The notes beneath the pieces are model-generated. The model had not been told where the DNA came from and made no database searches. It was given only the letters and a program-made list of their open reading frames with translations. A program made the translations under genes and the position numbers. From positions 1 to 64,000 of the forward strand of contig SZOW01000015.1 of the NCBI GenBank assembly GCA_030263395.1: a stretch of 64,000 bases of DNA, written 5' to 3'. Source of the stretch: QUBU01 sp014337915 (GTDB taxonomy: Bacteria > Pseudomonadota > Gammaproteobacteria > Steroidobacterales > GCA-2729495). This document shows, piece by piece, positions 50,925 to 60,101 of this stretch (the stretch's first letter is position 1; each line of letters starts with the position of its first letter).

Positions 50925-51827
50925 TCAGCCGGCCTCGTCGATGAAGCGCCGCGTGATGCCGTCGTAGGCATCGATGCGCCGGTCGCGCAGGAAGGGCCAG
51001 CCCTGGCGCTGGCGTTCGATCTCGCCGGTATCGATCTCGACCTGCAGCAGTTCCTCGCGGTCGGCCGCGCCACGGACGATGACGCGCCCGTCGGGCCCGG
51101 CGACAAAGCTCTGGCCCCAGAACTCGATGCCGGCCTGGCCCGTTTCGGGTGCACCGGGCTCCGGCTCGAAGCCGCTGCGGTTGATGGCGACCACGAAGCA
51201 GCCGTTGGCGATGGCGTGCGCGCGCTGGATGGTTTCCCAGGCCGCGTGCTGGCGCTCGCCGACCGCGGCCTTCTCTTCCGGGTGCCAGCCGATGGCGGTC
51301 GGATAGATGAGGATCTCCGCCCCCTGCAGTGCCGTCAGGCGCGCAGCCTCCGGGTACCACTGGTCCCAGCAGACCAGCACGCCGAGGCGCCCCGCGGCGG
51401 TTTCATGCACGCGGAAGCCGAGGTCGCCCGGGGTGAAGTAGTACTTCTCGTAGTAACGCGGGTCGTCGGGGATGTGCATCTTGCGATAGCAGCCGACCAG
51501 CCCGCGGCTGCCGTCGAGCACGGCCGCGGTGTTGTGGTAGAGCCCCGGCGCGCGACGCTCGAACAGCGACAGCACGATCGTCGCGCCATGTTCCGCAGCG
51601 AGCCGGGCGAAGGCCCCGGTGCTCGGCCCCGGGATCGTCTCGGCCAGGTCGAACTGGCCGGCGTCCTCGCTCTGGCAGAAATAGCGGGAGCGGAACAGCT
51701 CCGGCAGGCACACCAGCTGCGCGCCGTCACGCAGGGCGCTGGTGGTGAGGTCCAGGGCATGCTGCAGGTTGGCGGCCGGGTCCGCGCCCATCCGCATCTG
51801 CACCAGTGCCAGCCTGAGCTTTGCCAT
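50925..51827 (-). CDS. aguB: N-carbamoylputrescine amidase
   Basis: 300 residues of the nitrilase superfamily with the full catalytic triad: Glu in LPELFRSRYFCQ, Lys in YRKMHIPDDPRYYEKYYF, Cys in VLVCWDQWYPEAAR. The RKMHIPDDP.YYEKYYFTPGD block is characteristic of AguB. It converts N-carbamoylputrescine to putrescine, CO2 and ammonia. It is the last gene of the polyamine operon, 12 bp after speA. Confidence 0.94.
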   Translation of the reverse strand: MAKLRLALVQMRMGADPAANLQHALDLTTSALRDGAQLVCLPELFRSRYFCQSEDAGQFDLAETIPGPSTGAFARLAAEHGATIVLSLFERRAPGLYHNTAAVLDGSRGLVGCYRKMHIPDDPRYYEKYYFTPGDLGFRVHETAAGRLGVLVCWDQWYPEAARLTALQGAEILIYPTAIGWHPEEKAAVGERQHAAWETIQRAHAIANGCFVVAINRSGFEPEPGAPETGQAGIEFWGQSFVAGPDGRVIVRGAADREELLQVEIDTGEIERQRQGWPFLRDRRIDAYDGITRRFIDEAG

Positions 51828-51839
51828 CCGCCCGCCTCC

Positions 51840-53816
51840 TCAGCCCGCGTTGCAGTAGGTGGTCTCGCCGAAGCAGGCCATGTACTGGTCGAGGATCTGC
51901 ATGCCGACGCTGGGCCGCACCTGGCCGGCATCGATCTTGCGGCGCACCAGCTCGCTCATGCGGCGGCTGAGCTCGTTGGGGAAGTACTGCACCTGGGCCA
52001 GCATCTCGTTCACGGTCATGCCGGGGATCTGCTTCTCGATCCAGAAATTCCCCGGCTCCTCGGCATCGGCGTACACATGCACCTCCGGCACGCGGCCGAA
52101 GAGATTGTGTGTGTCACCCATGATGTCCTGGTAGGCACCCACCAGGAACACGCCGAGGTAGTACGGCACCTCCGGCTGCAGCGCGTGCACCGGCAGGAAG
52201 CTCTTGTCGTCCAGCGCCGAGATGTAGTTGCTCACCTTGCCGTCGGAATCGCAGGTGAGGTCCACCACCACGCCGCGGCGCACCGGGTTCTCCTCGAGGC
52301 GGTCGATCGGCATGATCGGGAAGCCCTGGCCGATGGCCCAGTGGTCGAGCATCGACTGGAACACCGAGAAGTTGCAGAGGTAGAGGTCAGTGAGCCGCTC
52401 CTCCAGCTCGGCGAGTTCGCTCGGCACCGGATCGAGTTCGGCAGCACGCAGCCCCGGCAGGATCTCGCGGCAGACCGCCCAGTACAGGCGCTGCACGGCG
52501 GCCAGCTGGTCCAGCGCCAGGTCGCCGAAGGAAAAGCGCTGGTCGGCCTCGTTGCGCAGGTCCTTGGCGTCGTGGTACGCCTCGAGCAGTTCCTCGGGCT
52601 TGCCAGGACGGCGGCGCAGGCCGTCGAGGATCCTCTTCAGGCCCTTGACGGTCTTGTGCGGCTTGTCCGGCAGCTCGCCGTCCAGCTGCTGGTCGGGGTG
52701 GTGGGTGCCGAGCACCGGCACGACCAGCACCGAGTGGTGCGCGGTGATGGCGCGACCGCTCTCCGAGACCAGCACCGGCGGCGGCACCTCGCGCGCGTCG
52801 CAGACATCCTTGACCGCGTAGACCACGGCGTTGGCGTATTCCTGCAGGCCGTAGTTGATGCCGTCCTCGTCGCGAGCATAGCCGGCGCCGTAGTTCACGC
52901 CCAGCCCGCCGCCGACGTCGAGGTGGGTGACGCCGATGCCCTGCTTCACCAGGTTGACGTACACCTGGCAGGCTTCGGTCACCGCCTTCTTCAGCACCTG
53001 GATGTCGGCGATCTGGCTGCCGAGGTGGAAGTGCAGCAGCTGCAGGCCGTCGCGGCAGTCACGCCGTTCGAGCTCCTGCACCATGCGCATGAGCTCCGGG
53101 ATGGCGATGCCGAACTTCGAGCGCGCACCAGCGGACTCGAACCAGCGGCCGGAGCCCTGGGTGGCGAGGCGGATGCGCGCCGCGAGCCGCGGCTTGACGC
53201 CGGCGGCATCGGCCAGCGCGATCAGCTGCTCGAACTCCGAATACTTCTCGACGATCGGCAGCACCTTCTGGCCGAGCTGCTGTGCCGAGAGGATCAACTG
53301 CAGCATCGAGCGGTCCTTGACGCCATTGCAGAGCAGCAGGCGCCCGTTGTCGATGTGCGGCAGCGAGGCGACCAGCTCCGCCTTGGAGCCGCACTCCAGG
53401 CCCATGCCCCAGGGCCGGCCGGCGTCGAGCACTTCCTCGACCACCTCGTGCATCTGGTTGACCTTGATGGGATACACACCCTGGTAGACGTTGCCGTAGC
53501 CCGCCTCGGCAACGGCGGCGGCGAAGGCCTCGTTGAGGCGGCGCACGCGCGCGCGCAGCACATCCTGGAAGCGGATCAGCACCGGGAAGCCGGCGTTGCG
53601 CCGGCGGATCTCGGCCACCACCTCGACCAGGTCGATGGCGACGTCATCGTCGGGCAGGTGGCGCACCGAGGCATGGCCCTGCTCGTTGATGAAGAAAAAG
53701 CCCTCGCCCCAGGCGTCGATGCGATAGAGCTCCGCCGAGCGCTCGATGGACCAGGGTTCCGGCGCCGGAGGCGGTACTTCCTCGCGGGCCGCGGCACTGC
53801 TGCGGGACTTGGCCAT
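51840..53816 (-). CDS. speA: Biosynthetic arginine decarboxylase
   Basis: 658 residues, the usual SpeA length. A fold-III PLP enzyme: VYQGVYPIKVNQ bears the PLP Lys, and there are HFHLGSQIAD, VGGGLGVNYGAG (phosphate loop) and a C-terminal IPIDRLEENPVRRGVVVDLTCDSDGKV-type segment with the catalytic Cys. The final C-terminal sequence is QYMACFGETTYCNAG. It turns arginine into agmatine. It follows the deoxyhypusine-synthase homologue by 21 bp. Confidence 0.95.
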   Translation of the reverse strand: MAKSRSSAAAREEVPPPAPEPWSIERSAELYRIDAWGEGFFFINEQGHASVRHLPDDDVAIDLVEVVAEIRRRNAGFPVLIRFQDVLRARVRRLNEAFAAAVAEAGYGNVYQGVYPIKVNQMHEVVEEVLDAGRPWGMGLECGSKAELVASLPHIDNGRLLLCNGVKDRSMLQLILSAQQLGQKVLPIVEKYSEFEQLIALADAAGVKPRLAARIRLATQGSGRWFESAGARSKFGIAIPELMRMVQELERRDCRDGLQLLHFHLGSQIADIQVLKKAVTEACQVYVNLVKQGIGVTHLDVGGGLGVNYGAGYARDEDGINYGLQEYANAVVYAVKDVCDAREVPPPVLVSESGRAITAHHSVLVVPVLGTHHPDQQLDGELPDKPHKTVKGLKRILDGLRRRPGKPEELLEAYHDAKDLRNEADQRFSFGDLALDQLAAVQRLYWAVCREILPGLRAAELDPVPSELAELEERLTDLYLCNFSVFQSMLDHWAIGQGFPIMPIDRLEENPVRRGVVVDLTCDSDGKVSNYISALDDKSFLPVHALQPEVPYYLGVFLVGAYQDIMGDTHNLFGRVPEVHVYADAEEPGNFWIEKQIPGMTVNEMLAQVQYFPNELSRRMSELVRRKIDAGQVRPSVGMQILDQYMACFGETTYCNAG

Positions 53817-53837
53817 GTCGTGGGCTCTCCTTGGCGC

Positions 53838-54809
53838 TTACTGCCCCAGCACGCAGGCAAAAATGAGCGGTGCCACGATGGTGGCATCCGATTCGATGAC
53901 AAACTTCGGCGTGTCGGCCGCGAGCTTGCCCCAGGTGATCTTCTCGTTCGGTACCGCACCGGAGTACGAGCCGTAGCTCGTGGTCGAGTCGCTGATCTGG
54001 CAGAAATAGCCCCAGCGCGGGATGTCGCGGACCTGCAGGTCCTGCTCCAGCATCGGCACCACGCAGATCGGGAAGTCGCCGGCGATACCGCCGCCGATCT
54101 GGAAGAAGCCGATGGAATGCCGGCGGCAGGTGGCCTGGTACCACCGCGCCAGCTCCATCATGTACTCGATGCCGGTGCGCACCGTGTGCACGTTCTTCAC
54201 GTCGCCGCTGATCACGTGGCTGGCGAAGATGTTGCCGAGCGTGGAGTCCTCCCAGCCCGGCACGATGATCGGCAGGTTCTTCTCGCAGGCGGCCAGCAGC
54301 CAGCTGTCCTGCGGGTCGATCTGGTAGTACTGGCGCAGGCTGCCCGAGCGCAGGATGCGGTAGAAGAACTCGTGGGGGAAGTACGCCTCGCCGCGGCGGT
54401 CGGCACCCACCCATTCATCGAGCACCACCTTCTCCAGGCGGCGGATGGCCTCCTCCTCCGGGATGCAGGTGTCGGTCACCCGGTTGAGGTGGCGCGCGAG
54501 CAGCGCCTCCTCGTCGGCGGCCGAGAGTTCGCGGTAGTGCGGGATGCGCACATAGTGCTCATGCGCCACGAGGTTGAAGATGTCCTCCTCGAGGTTGGCG
54601 CCGGTGCAGCAGATGGCGTGCACCTTGTCCCTGCGGATCATCTCCGCCAGCGAGCGGCCGAGTTCCGCAGTGCTCATGGCGCCGGCCATGGTCAGGAACA
54701 TCTGCCCGCCCTGGTCGAGGTGGCGCAGCCAGGCATCGGCCGCATCGACCAGCGCGGCAGCATTGAAGTGCCGATAGTGATGGTGGACGAACTCGCTGAT
54801 CTTGCCCAT
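53838..54809 (-). CDS. Deoxyhypusine-synthase-family protein (possible homospermidine synthase)
   Basis: 323 residues. Rossmann-like DHS fold: AGAMSTAELGRSLAEMIRR, TGANLEEDIFNLV, an IGGGIAGDF loop and EKITWGKLA, which matches the AVSWGKI-type motif with the catalytic Lys. Bacteria lack eIF5A, so such homologues are thought to make homospermidine or related polyamines from putrescine and spermidine. Its place between agmatine deiminase and arginine decarboxylase supports that. The ATG at 54807-54809 is chosen; nine further residues are possible. A perfect palindrome (54854-54917) lies in its leader. Confidence 0.88.
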   Translation of the reverse strand: MGKISEFVHHHYRHFNAAALVDAADAWLRHLDQGGQMFLTMAGAMSTAELGRSLAEMIRRDKVHAICCTGANLEEDIFNLVAHEHYVRIPHYRELSAADEEALLARHLNRVTDTCIPEEEAIRRLEKVVLDEWVGADRRGEAYFPHEFFYRILRSGSLRQYYQIDPQDSWLLAACEKNLPIIVPGWEDSTLGNIFASHVISGDVKNVHTVRTGIEYMMELARWYQATCRRHSIGFFQIGGGIAGDFPICVVPMLEQDLQVRDIPRWGYFCQISDSTTSYGSYSGAVPNEKITWGKLAADTPKFVIESDATIVAPLIFACVLGQ

Positions 54810-54853
54810 GGTCCCGACCTCGAAAAATTGCCGCAAGCTTACGTCATCTGCTT

Positions 54854-54917
54854 TGGTGCCGGTGTTGACTTATTGACTTTCGCTTGCGCGAAAGTCAATA
54901 AGTCAACACCGGCACCA
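54854..54917. repeat. Perfect 30-bp palindrome inside the polyamine operon
   Basis: Two 30-bp arms (54854-54883 and 54888-54917) match perfectly around a TTGC loop. The arms contain a TTGACT/TTGACTT near-repeat. It begins 2 bp after the aguA stop codon and ends 44 bp before the DHS-like start. No T run follows on either strand, so it is not a simple terminator. It could be a REP-type element or an RNA hairpin that separates the two messages. Confidence 0.9.
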
Positions 54918-54919
54918 TT

Positions 54920-55978
54920 TCAGGCTGGCACCTGCTGCGTCAGGCAGTGCAGGGTGCCGAGGCCGACGACGACGTCGCGGCAATCCACCGGCACCACCTG
55001 CCGCCCGGGGAAGCAGCCAGCCAGCGTCGCCGCGGCCACCGCGTCCTGGGGACAGCCGAACACCGGCAGCAGCACCACGCGGTTGCCGATGTAGAAATTG
55101 GCATAGCTCGCCGGCAGGCGCTCGCCGTCACGCTCCAGCGCCTCCGGCATCGGCAGGTCGATGACCCGCAGCGGCCGGCCATCGGCCAGGCACATGCCGG
55201 CGAGGCGCTCGCGGTTGTCGCGCAGCGCGGCGTAGTTGACGTCGGCCGGGTCGGGCTCGAGCACCGTGACCACCACATCCTCGGCCACGAAGCGCGTCAG
55301 GTCGTCGATGTGACCGTCGGTGTCGTCGCCGACGATCCCCTCCCCCAGCCACAGCACCTGGTCGATGCCGAGGTTCTCCCGCAGGCGCTGCTCGATGTCG
55401 GCCCGCGACAGCCGCGGATTGCGGTTCGGGTTGAGCAGGCACTGCTCGGTGGTGAGCAGCGTGCCGGCGCCGTTGACCTCGATGGAGCCGCCCTCGAGGA
55501 TCATGTCCACGGTCCGGCAGGGCACACCGAGGCGGGCGGCCATGTGGCGCGGCATGGCGTCGTCGAGATCGAACGGCGGGTACTTGCCGCCCCAGGCGTT
55601 GTAACCGAAGTCGAGCGCCAGCAGTGGCGCCTCGCCTCCCTGGCGGGTGACGAAGATCGCCCCATGGTCCCGGCACCAGGCGTCGTTGGTCGGCTGCCGG
55701 TGCAGGCGCAGGCGCTGCGGGTCAGCCTTGCCGGCCAGCAGGCCGGCGACATGGCGCTCGTGGCGCTCGTCGAGCACATTGATGTGCACCAGCTCGCCCC
55801 CGGACAGCGCCGCCACCGCAGCCGCCAGTGCACGTTCGGCCGCCGCGAGCACGCCCGGCCAGGTGTCCCGGTTATGCGGCCAGGACAGCCAGGTGGCCTG
55901 GTGCGGCAGCCACTCCGCCGGCATGCGGTAGCCCTGGGCGGCCGGTGTCGGGGCTGGGGATCTGGCGCTGCTGGTCAT
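54920..55978 (-). CDS. aguA: Agmatine deiminase
   Basis: 352 residues. The family start YRMPAEWLPHQATWLSWPHN is followed by NDAWCRDHGAIFV, ILEGGSIEVNGAGTLLTTEQCLLN (split), GDDTDGHIDDLTRFV and the catalytic Cys in LGTLHCLTQQ at the C-terminus. It hydrolyses agmatine to N-carbamoylputrescine and ammonia, the substrate of the aguB product. It is the first gene of the polyamine operon. ATG at 55976-55978. Confidence 0.95.
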   Translation of the reverse strand: MTSSARSPAPTPAAQGYRMPAEWLPHQATWLSWPHNRDTWPGVLAAAERALAAAVAALSGGELVHINVLDERHERHVAGLLAGKADPQRLRLHRQPTNDAWCRDHGAIFVTRQGGEAPLLALDFGYNAWGGKYPPFDLDDAMPRHMAARLGVPCRTVDMILEGGSIEVNGAGTLLTTEQCLLNPNRNPRLSRADIEQRLRENLGIDQVLWLGEGIVGDDTDGHIDDLTRFVAEDVVVTVLEPDPADVNYAALRDNRERLAGMCLADGRPLRVIDLPMPEALERDGERLPASYANFYIGNRVVLLPVFGCPQDAVAAATLAGCFPGRQVVPVDCRDVVVGLGTLHCLTQQVPA

Positions 55979-56091
55979 TGGCGGCTTCAACCCGTGGTAC
56001 CCGGCGCATCGCATGCCGGATCGCTGGCAGGCGCGGCCAATTGGCCGCGGGAAGGCCGCGCACTATAGGTCAGCCGCGGGGCCTGTCAATA

Positions 56092-56817
56092 TCACTGGGC
56101 GGGCGTGCCGAGGTAGCGCGCCAGCAGCTTTTCAAAAGCCGCGTAATCCTCGTCGCCCTGCAGGAGCCGGCCACGCGCGACGTCGCCGGCGCTCGCGCCG
56201 ACCAGGAAGCTCGGTGTGCCGCGCGCACCGACGGCGCGGGCCGCGGCGATGTCGGCGTCGAGCCGGGCCTGGTGGCGGCCGTCCGCGCGGCAGCTGGCGA
56301 ACCTGGCGGCGTCCAGGCCAAGGCGCCTGGCCTGCGCTTCCAGCTCCGTGTCGAGCAGCTGCCCGCCCGCAGCGAGCAGGGCTTCGTGCATCTCCCAGTA
56401 CCGGCCCTGCTCGCCCGCGCAGGCCGCGGCGATGGCCGCCGGCCGCGCACGCTCATGCTTGCCGAGCGGAAAATCGAGGACCACGTAGCGCAGCTTGCCG
56501 GTCTCCACGTAGTTCGCCTTGAGCTTCGGCCAGGTGTCCTGGGCATAGCCCTGGCAGAACGGGCACTCGTAGTCGATGAACTCGACGATGGTCACCGGCG
56601 CCGCGGGGTCGCCGAGCATCGGCCGGCCGCGGATATCGACCTGCGGAACCAGCGCCGCGAGGTCCGGTGGTGGCCGGGCCGCGTTCTGGCCAAGGCCGAG
56701 GCTGGAGCCGTAGGTCGGGGTGGGCGCGGGCGCTGTTGCAGGCGCCGGCACTGCGACCCGCGGCGCGGCCAGCAGCGCCAGCAGGCAGGCGAGGACGGAC
56801 AGCGGCTGGGTCGGCAT
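56092..56817 (-). CDS. DsbA-family thioredoxin-fold protein
   Basis: 241 residues. A signal peptide (LACLLALLAAPRVAV) and Pro/Ala-rich spacer precede a DsbA-like domain: DPAAPVTIVEFIDYECPFCQGY holds the CPFC redox pair, LDFPLGKHERARPAA, a helical insertion, and the cis-Pro loop GTPSFLVGA. It acts as a periplasmic thiol oxidoreductase. Its neighbours give no specific partner. The ATG is at 56815-56817; the following NlpC gene is divergent. Confidence 0.9.
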   Translation of the reverse strand: MPTQPLSVLACLLALLAAPRVAVPAPATAPAPTPTYGSSLGLGQNAARPPPDLAALVPQVDIRGRPMLGDPAAPVTIVEFIDYECPFCQGYAQDTWPKLKANYVETGKLRYVVLDFPLGKHERARPAAIAAACAGEQGRYWEMHEALLAAGGQLLDTELEAQARRLGLDAARFASCRADGRHQARLDADIAAARAVGARGTPSFLVGASAGDVARGRLLQGDEDYAAFEKLLARYLGTPAQ

Positions 56818-56971
56818 GGGTTGGCGCTCCGGGTCGGGTCGGCGTGGATCGGGGTCGGGCCGGGGCCGAGTATACGCAGCGCCGGCGGCCCGTCGGAACC
56901 GGGACCGCGTCCACAGCCCGGGGCACCAGCCTGGTCTAGAATGCCCGTCAGTTGGGTTTCCGAATGCGTTG

Positions 56972-57553
56972 ATGAAACGGCAATTTCCCAATGCAGTAAC
57001 GGCGCTCCTGCTGCTGGCGCTGAGCCTCGCGCTCGGCGGCTGCTTCTCCTCCTCCGGCGTGGTCGACGACCCGGCTGCCGACACCGCGGTCCCGCCCGCC
57101 CGCGGCACGGCACCCGACAGCACCGCCAGCGAGCCGGATCCGCTGCGCTCGCGCATCGTCTTCACGGCCCTGCAGATGGTGGGCACGCCCTACCGCTACG
57201 GCGGGGCCACACCCCAGGGTTTCGACTGCAGCGGCCTGGTCCAGTACGCCTACCGCAACGCCGGCCTCGCCGTTCCCCGCACCTCGCGGGCCCAGCTCGC
57301 CGCCACCACGCCGGTGCCGCTGGCCGAGGCCGCGCCGGGCGACCTGCTGTTCTTCCAGGGCAAGGACAGCTCCCACGTCGGCATCTACCTCGGGGAGGGC
57401 CGCTTCGTGCACGCGCCCTTTACCGGCCGCAACGTGGAAATCGGCAACCTGGACGACGGCTACTACCGCGAGAACTTCGTACGCGCCGGCCGGGTGCCGG
57501 GTGTGGCCACCCAGGCGGCCACCTGCAAGGCCGGATCCGGCAACCCCTGCTGA
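56972..57553 (+). CDS. NlpC/P60 peptidoglycan hydrolase lipoprotein
   Basis: 193 residues. A lipoprotein signal ends LALGGCFSS. The NlpC/P60 domain shows PYRYGGATPQGFDCSGLVQY (nucleophile C86), SSHVGIYLG (H135) and FVHAP (H147), the standard Cys-His-His set. It cleaves peptide cross-links in the cell wall, similar to the MepS/Spr type. It converges with the HerA-like gene, 6 bp apart. Confidence 0.93.
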   Translation: MKRQFPNAVTALLLLALSLALGGCFSSSGVVDDPAADTAVPPARGTAPDSTASEPDPLRSRIVFTALQMVGTPYRYGGATPQGFDCSGLVQYAYRNAGLAVPRTSRAQLAATTPVPLAEAAPGDLLFFQGKDSSHVGIYLGEGRFVHAPFTGRNVEIGNLDDGYYRENFVRAGRVPGVATQAATCKAGSGNPC

Positions 57554-57559
57554 GCCGCC

Positions 57560-59995
57560 TCAGGCCGGTTTCAGCTCGCCGGCGCCATCCTCGATGTAGG
57601 GCAGCCAGCCCACGCCGAGGAAGCGCAGCTCGATGTCGGCGGCCTTCGGCCGGATGACGATTTCCTGCAGCTGCGCCGACTGCGCGTCGAAGCTGCCGGC
57701 CAGCGCATCGAGCTCCTGCTGGAACTGTGCCTGCAGGGCCTGCTGGTCGGCCCGCACCTTCTCCAGGGTCTCCTCGGCACGCGCCACGTCGCCGGACTCG
57801 CGCACGATGCTGCCGGTGCGACGCACCGCGCTGCTGGCCCGGGTCACCGAGCCGACCGAGCGGCCGCGGCCGAAGAGCGCGCCCAGCACCGCGGTGCCGA
57901 CGGCGACGGCCGCGGCGAGCTTCGCGTCGCTGGCCTGCCCGGCCTGGCGCTCGCGCGCCTGGCGGGCCCGTAGTTCGCGCGTCTCCAGGGTGGCGAACTT
58001 CGGCGCGTACTTCTGCTTCAGCTTCGCGGCGTCGAGGTCGCGCCGCTCGTTGCCGAGCTGCTGCAGGCGGATGCGGAAATCGCGCTCGCTCTCGCCGGGC
58101 CGCGAGGTCGCATCGAGCCTGGCGTACTTGTAGAGCGTGAGCGCGCGCTCCAGCCCGAGCCAGCGGCGCAGCTGCCGCTCCCAGTCCTTGTAGCTCGCCG
58201 CCTGTGCCATCGCCCCGGGCAGCTCGCCGAAGGCGGCGTCGGGCTCGGCTTCCGGCTCGAGGTCCTGGGCGCGGACGCTCAGTTCGCCGGCGCCGGACCA
58301 GTCGATGCCGGCGGCTCCCTCGCCAGGATGCGCCGCGAGCAGCAGCTCGCGTTGCTCGTTGATGCCGAGCGCGGCATGCACGTAGCCCACCGCCACGGCC
58401 GCCATCACCTGTGGCTGGTAGACGAGACGCTCGCCCGCATGCGGCAGGCGGCCGGCAGGTACGAAAAACTGCTTCACCGCGGCCGGCAGCACCGGGCGGC
58501 TGCGCGCGGTCGCTGCCTGGGACAGAGCAGCAGCCAGAGCAGCAGCCGGCGCAGCGGCCGTCGCGGCGGCGACTGCCGCGGCGGGCGGCGCGCGGCCGGC
58601 GCCCAGCCGGCGGATCTGCTCGCGGGTCAGCGGCCCGGCGAGATAGCTCATGACCCAGCGCGTGGCAAAGACTTCGGGCCGCTGCTCGTTGACGTTGTGG
58701 AGCAGGAACTGGCGCTTGCCGAGGCCGGCGAGCGTCTGCTCCAGCGCTTTCGGCTCCAGGCGTTCGCCGCCGGCCGCGGCCAGCAGGCCCTCGAGCACGC
58801 GCGCCTTGTCGCGTTCGGTCTGCAGCCGGCCGATGAACCAGGTGCCCGCGTTCGCGAGTCCCTTGTAGTCCAGGTCCACCGGGTTCTGCGTCGACAGCAC
58901 GACGCCGAGGCCGAAGGCCCGCGCCTGCTTGAGCAGCGTCAGCAGCAGCAGCTTGGTCGGCGGGTTGGCCACCGGCGGCATGTAGCCGAACACCTCGTCC
59001 ATGTAGAGGATGGCGCGCAGCGAGGGCGTGCCCGGCTGGCGGCGCATCCAGGCGATCAGTTCGGCGAGCAGCAGGGTGACGAAGAACATGCGCTGCGCAT
59101 CGTCGAGGTGCGCGATGCTGAGCACCGACACGCGCGGCTGCCCGGACGGGGTGAACAGCAGGCCGTCGGCGGACAGCGGCTCGCCGCGGGTCCAGGCATC
59201 GAACCCCGGCGCCGCCAGCAGGTTGTTCAGGCGCAGCGCCAGCGCCTGGCGCTCCGCGGCCGGAAAGAAGCTTTCGAGGTCGAGCACGCCGACGCGCGTG
59301 AACGGCGGCTTCTGCACCAGGCCGATGAGGCCCGCCACGTCGGGCGACTGGCCCTGCTTCCAGGCGCCATCGAGGATCGTCGACAGCAGGATGTGCTCGC
59401 GGCTGGTCATGGGATCGGCCGTGACACCGAGCAGCGTCAGCAGGCCGGTCACGGTGCCCTGCAGGCGCTCGCGCCAGAGTTCGGCATCCTCGGCCAGCGC
59501 CGCCGCCGGCGCGGTGAAGGCCTTCAGCACCGAGAGCGGCAAGCCGGCGGTACTGCCCGGCGTGTACAGCGCGAAGTCGGCCGCAGCGCGCAGCGCGGCG
59601 ATGCGCTCCGGGCCCTGCCCCCAGTCGGCGAGGCCCTGCTTCCAGGCAGCGGCCTGCGCAGCGGCGAACTGCGCCGGCGACTCCCCGGCCTCCGCCGCGG
59701 CACGCGGATCCACCCAGGGCTCGAAGTTCTTCGCGGCGAGGTCCGGGAATGTGAGCAGCAGGTCGCCGAGGTCGCCCTTGGGGTCGATGGCGATCACCGG
59801 GATGTGGTCGATCGCCGCCTCCTCGATCAGGCCGATGCCCAGGCCGGTCTTGCCGCTGCCGGTCATGCCGATGATGACGGCGTGGGTGGTGAGATCCTTC
59901 GAATCGTAGAGGATCAGGTCCTCGCCGGCCTTGCCGGTGCCCGGGTCCAGGCGCCGGCCGAGGTAGAACACACCGAGCTTCTCGAAATCCTGCAT
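57560..59995 (-). CDS. HerA-like ATP-binding protein (DUF87/helicase HerA C-terminal type)
   Basis: 811 residues. Walker A GMTGSGKT (43-50), an AIDPKGDLGDLLLTFPDLAA block, Walker B ILYMDEVFGYMPP and a sensor region STQNPVDLDYKG identify a hexameric HerA/FtsK-type ATPase. The C-terminal 200 residues are charged and predicted coiled coil (YAPKFATLETRELRARQARE onward), ending in a small domain. Such proteins process DNA or act as membrane or phage-defence motors; no NurA-type nuclease lies beside it, so a defence role has no direct support. The ATG is at 59993-59995. Confidence 0.88.
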   Translation of the reverse strand: MQDFEKLGVFYLGRRLDPGTGKAGEDLILYDSKDLTTHAVIIGMTGSGKTGLGIGLIEEAAIDHIPVIAIDPKGDLGDLLLTFPDLAAKNFEPWVDPRAAAEAGESPAQFAAAQAAAWKQGLADWGQGPERIAALRAAADFALYTPGSTAGLPLSVLKAFTAPAAALAEDAELWRERLQGTVTGLLTLLGVTADPMTSREHILLSTILDGAWKQGQSPDVAGLIGLVQKPPFTRVGVLDLESFFPAAERQALALRLNNLLAAPGFDAWTRGEPLSADGLLFTPSGQPRVSVLSIAHLDDAQRMFFVTLLLAELIAWMRRQPGTPSLRAILYMDEVFGYMPPVANPPTKLLLLTLLKQARAFGLGVVLSTQNPVDLDYKGLANAGTWFIGRLQTERDKARVLEGLLAAAGGERLEPKALEQTLAGLGKRQFLLHNVNEQRPEVFATRWVMSYLAGPLTREQIRRLGAGRAPPAAAVAAATAAAPAAALAAALSQAATARSRPVLPAAVKQFFVPAGRLPHAGERLVYQPQVMAAVAVGYVHAALGINEQRELLLAAHPGEGAAGIDWSGAGELSVRAQDLEPEAEPDAAFGELPGAMAQAASYKDWERQLRRWLGLERALTLYKYARLDATSRPGESERDFRIRLQQLGNERRDLDAAKLKQKYAPKFATLETRELRARQARERQAGQASDAKLAAAVAVGTAVLGALFGRGRSVGSVTRASSAVRRTGSIVRESGDVARAEETLEKVRADQQALQAQFQQELDALAGSFDAQSAQLQEIVIRPKAADIELRFLGVGWLPYIEDGAGELKPA

Positions 59996-60101
59996 GGCCG
60001 CATCATACGACAGCGGCACAGCCGGACAGCTATTGACGCTGCCGGCCGGACGGGAGAACGATAGCTCGCGACGGCCAACCGGCCGGACGGAGGAGTCGGC
60101 C

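Noticed and set aside
54854..54917. Reading the 30-bp palindrome as a rho-independent terminator.
   Set aside because: Neither strand has a U-rich tail after the stem, and the operon genes continue on the same strand.
51216..55094. A 1292-codon open frame on the plus strand across the polyamine operon.
   Set aside because: It is the antisense shadow of speA, the DHS-like gene and aguB, all with clear catalytic motifs; its translation is His/Val/Leu-biased and has no domain.
57560..59995. HerA-like ATPase as part of an anti-phage defence system.
   Set aside because: No nuclease, SIR2 or other defence partner is adjacent; the neighbours are a cell-wall hydrolase and a metallopeptidase.
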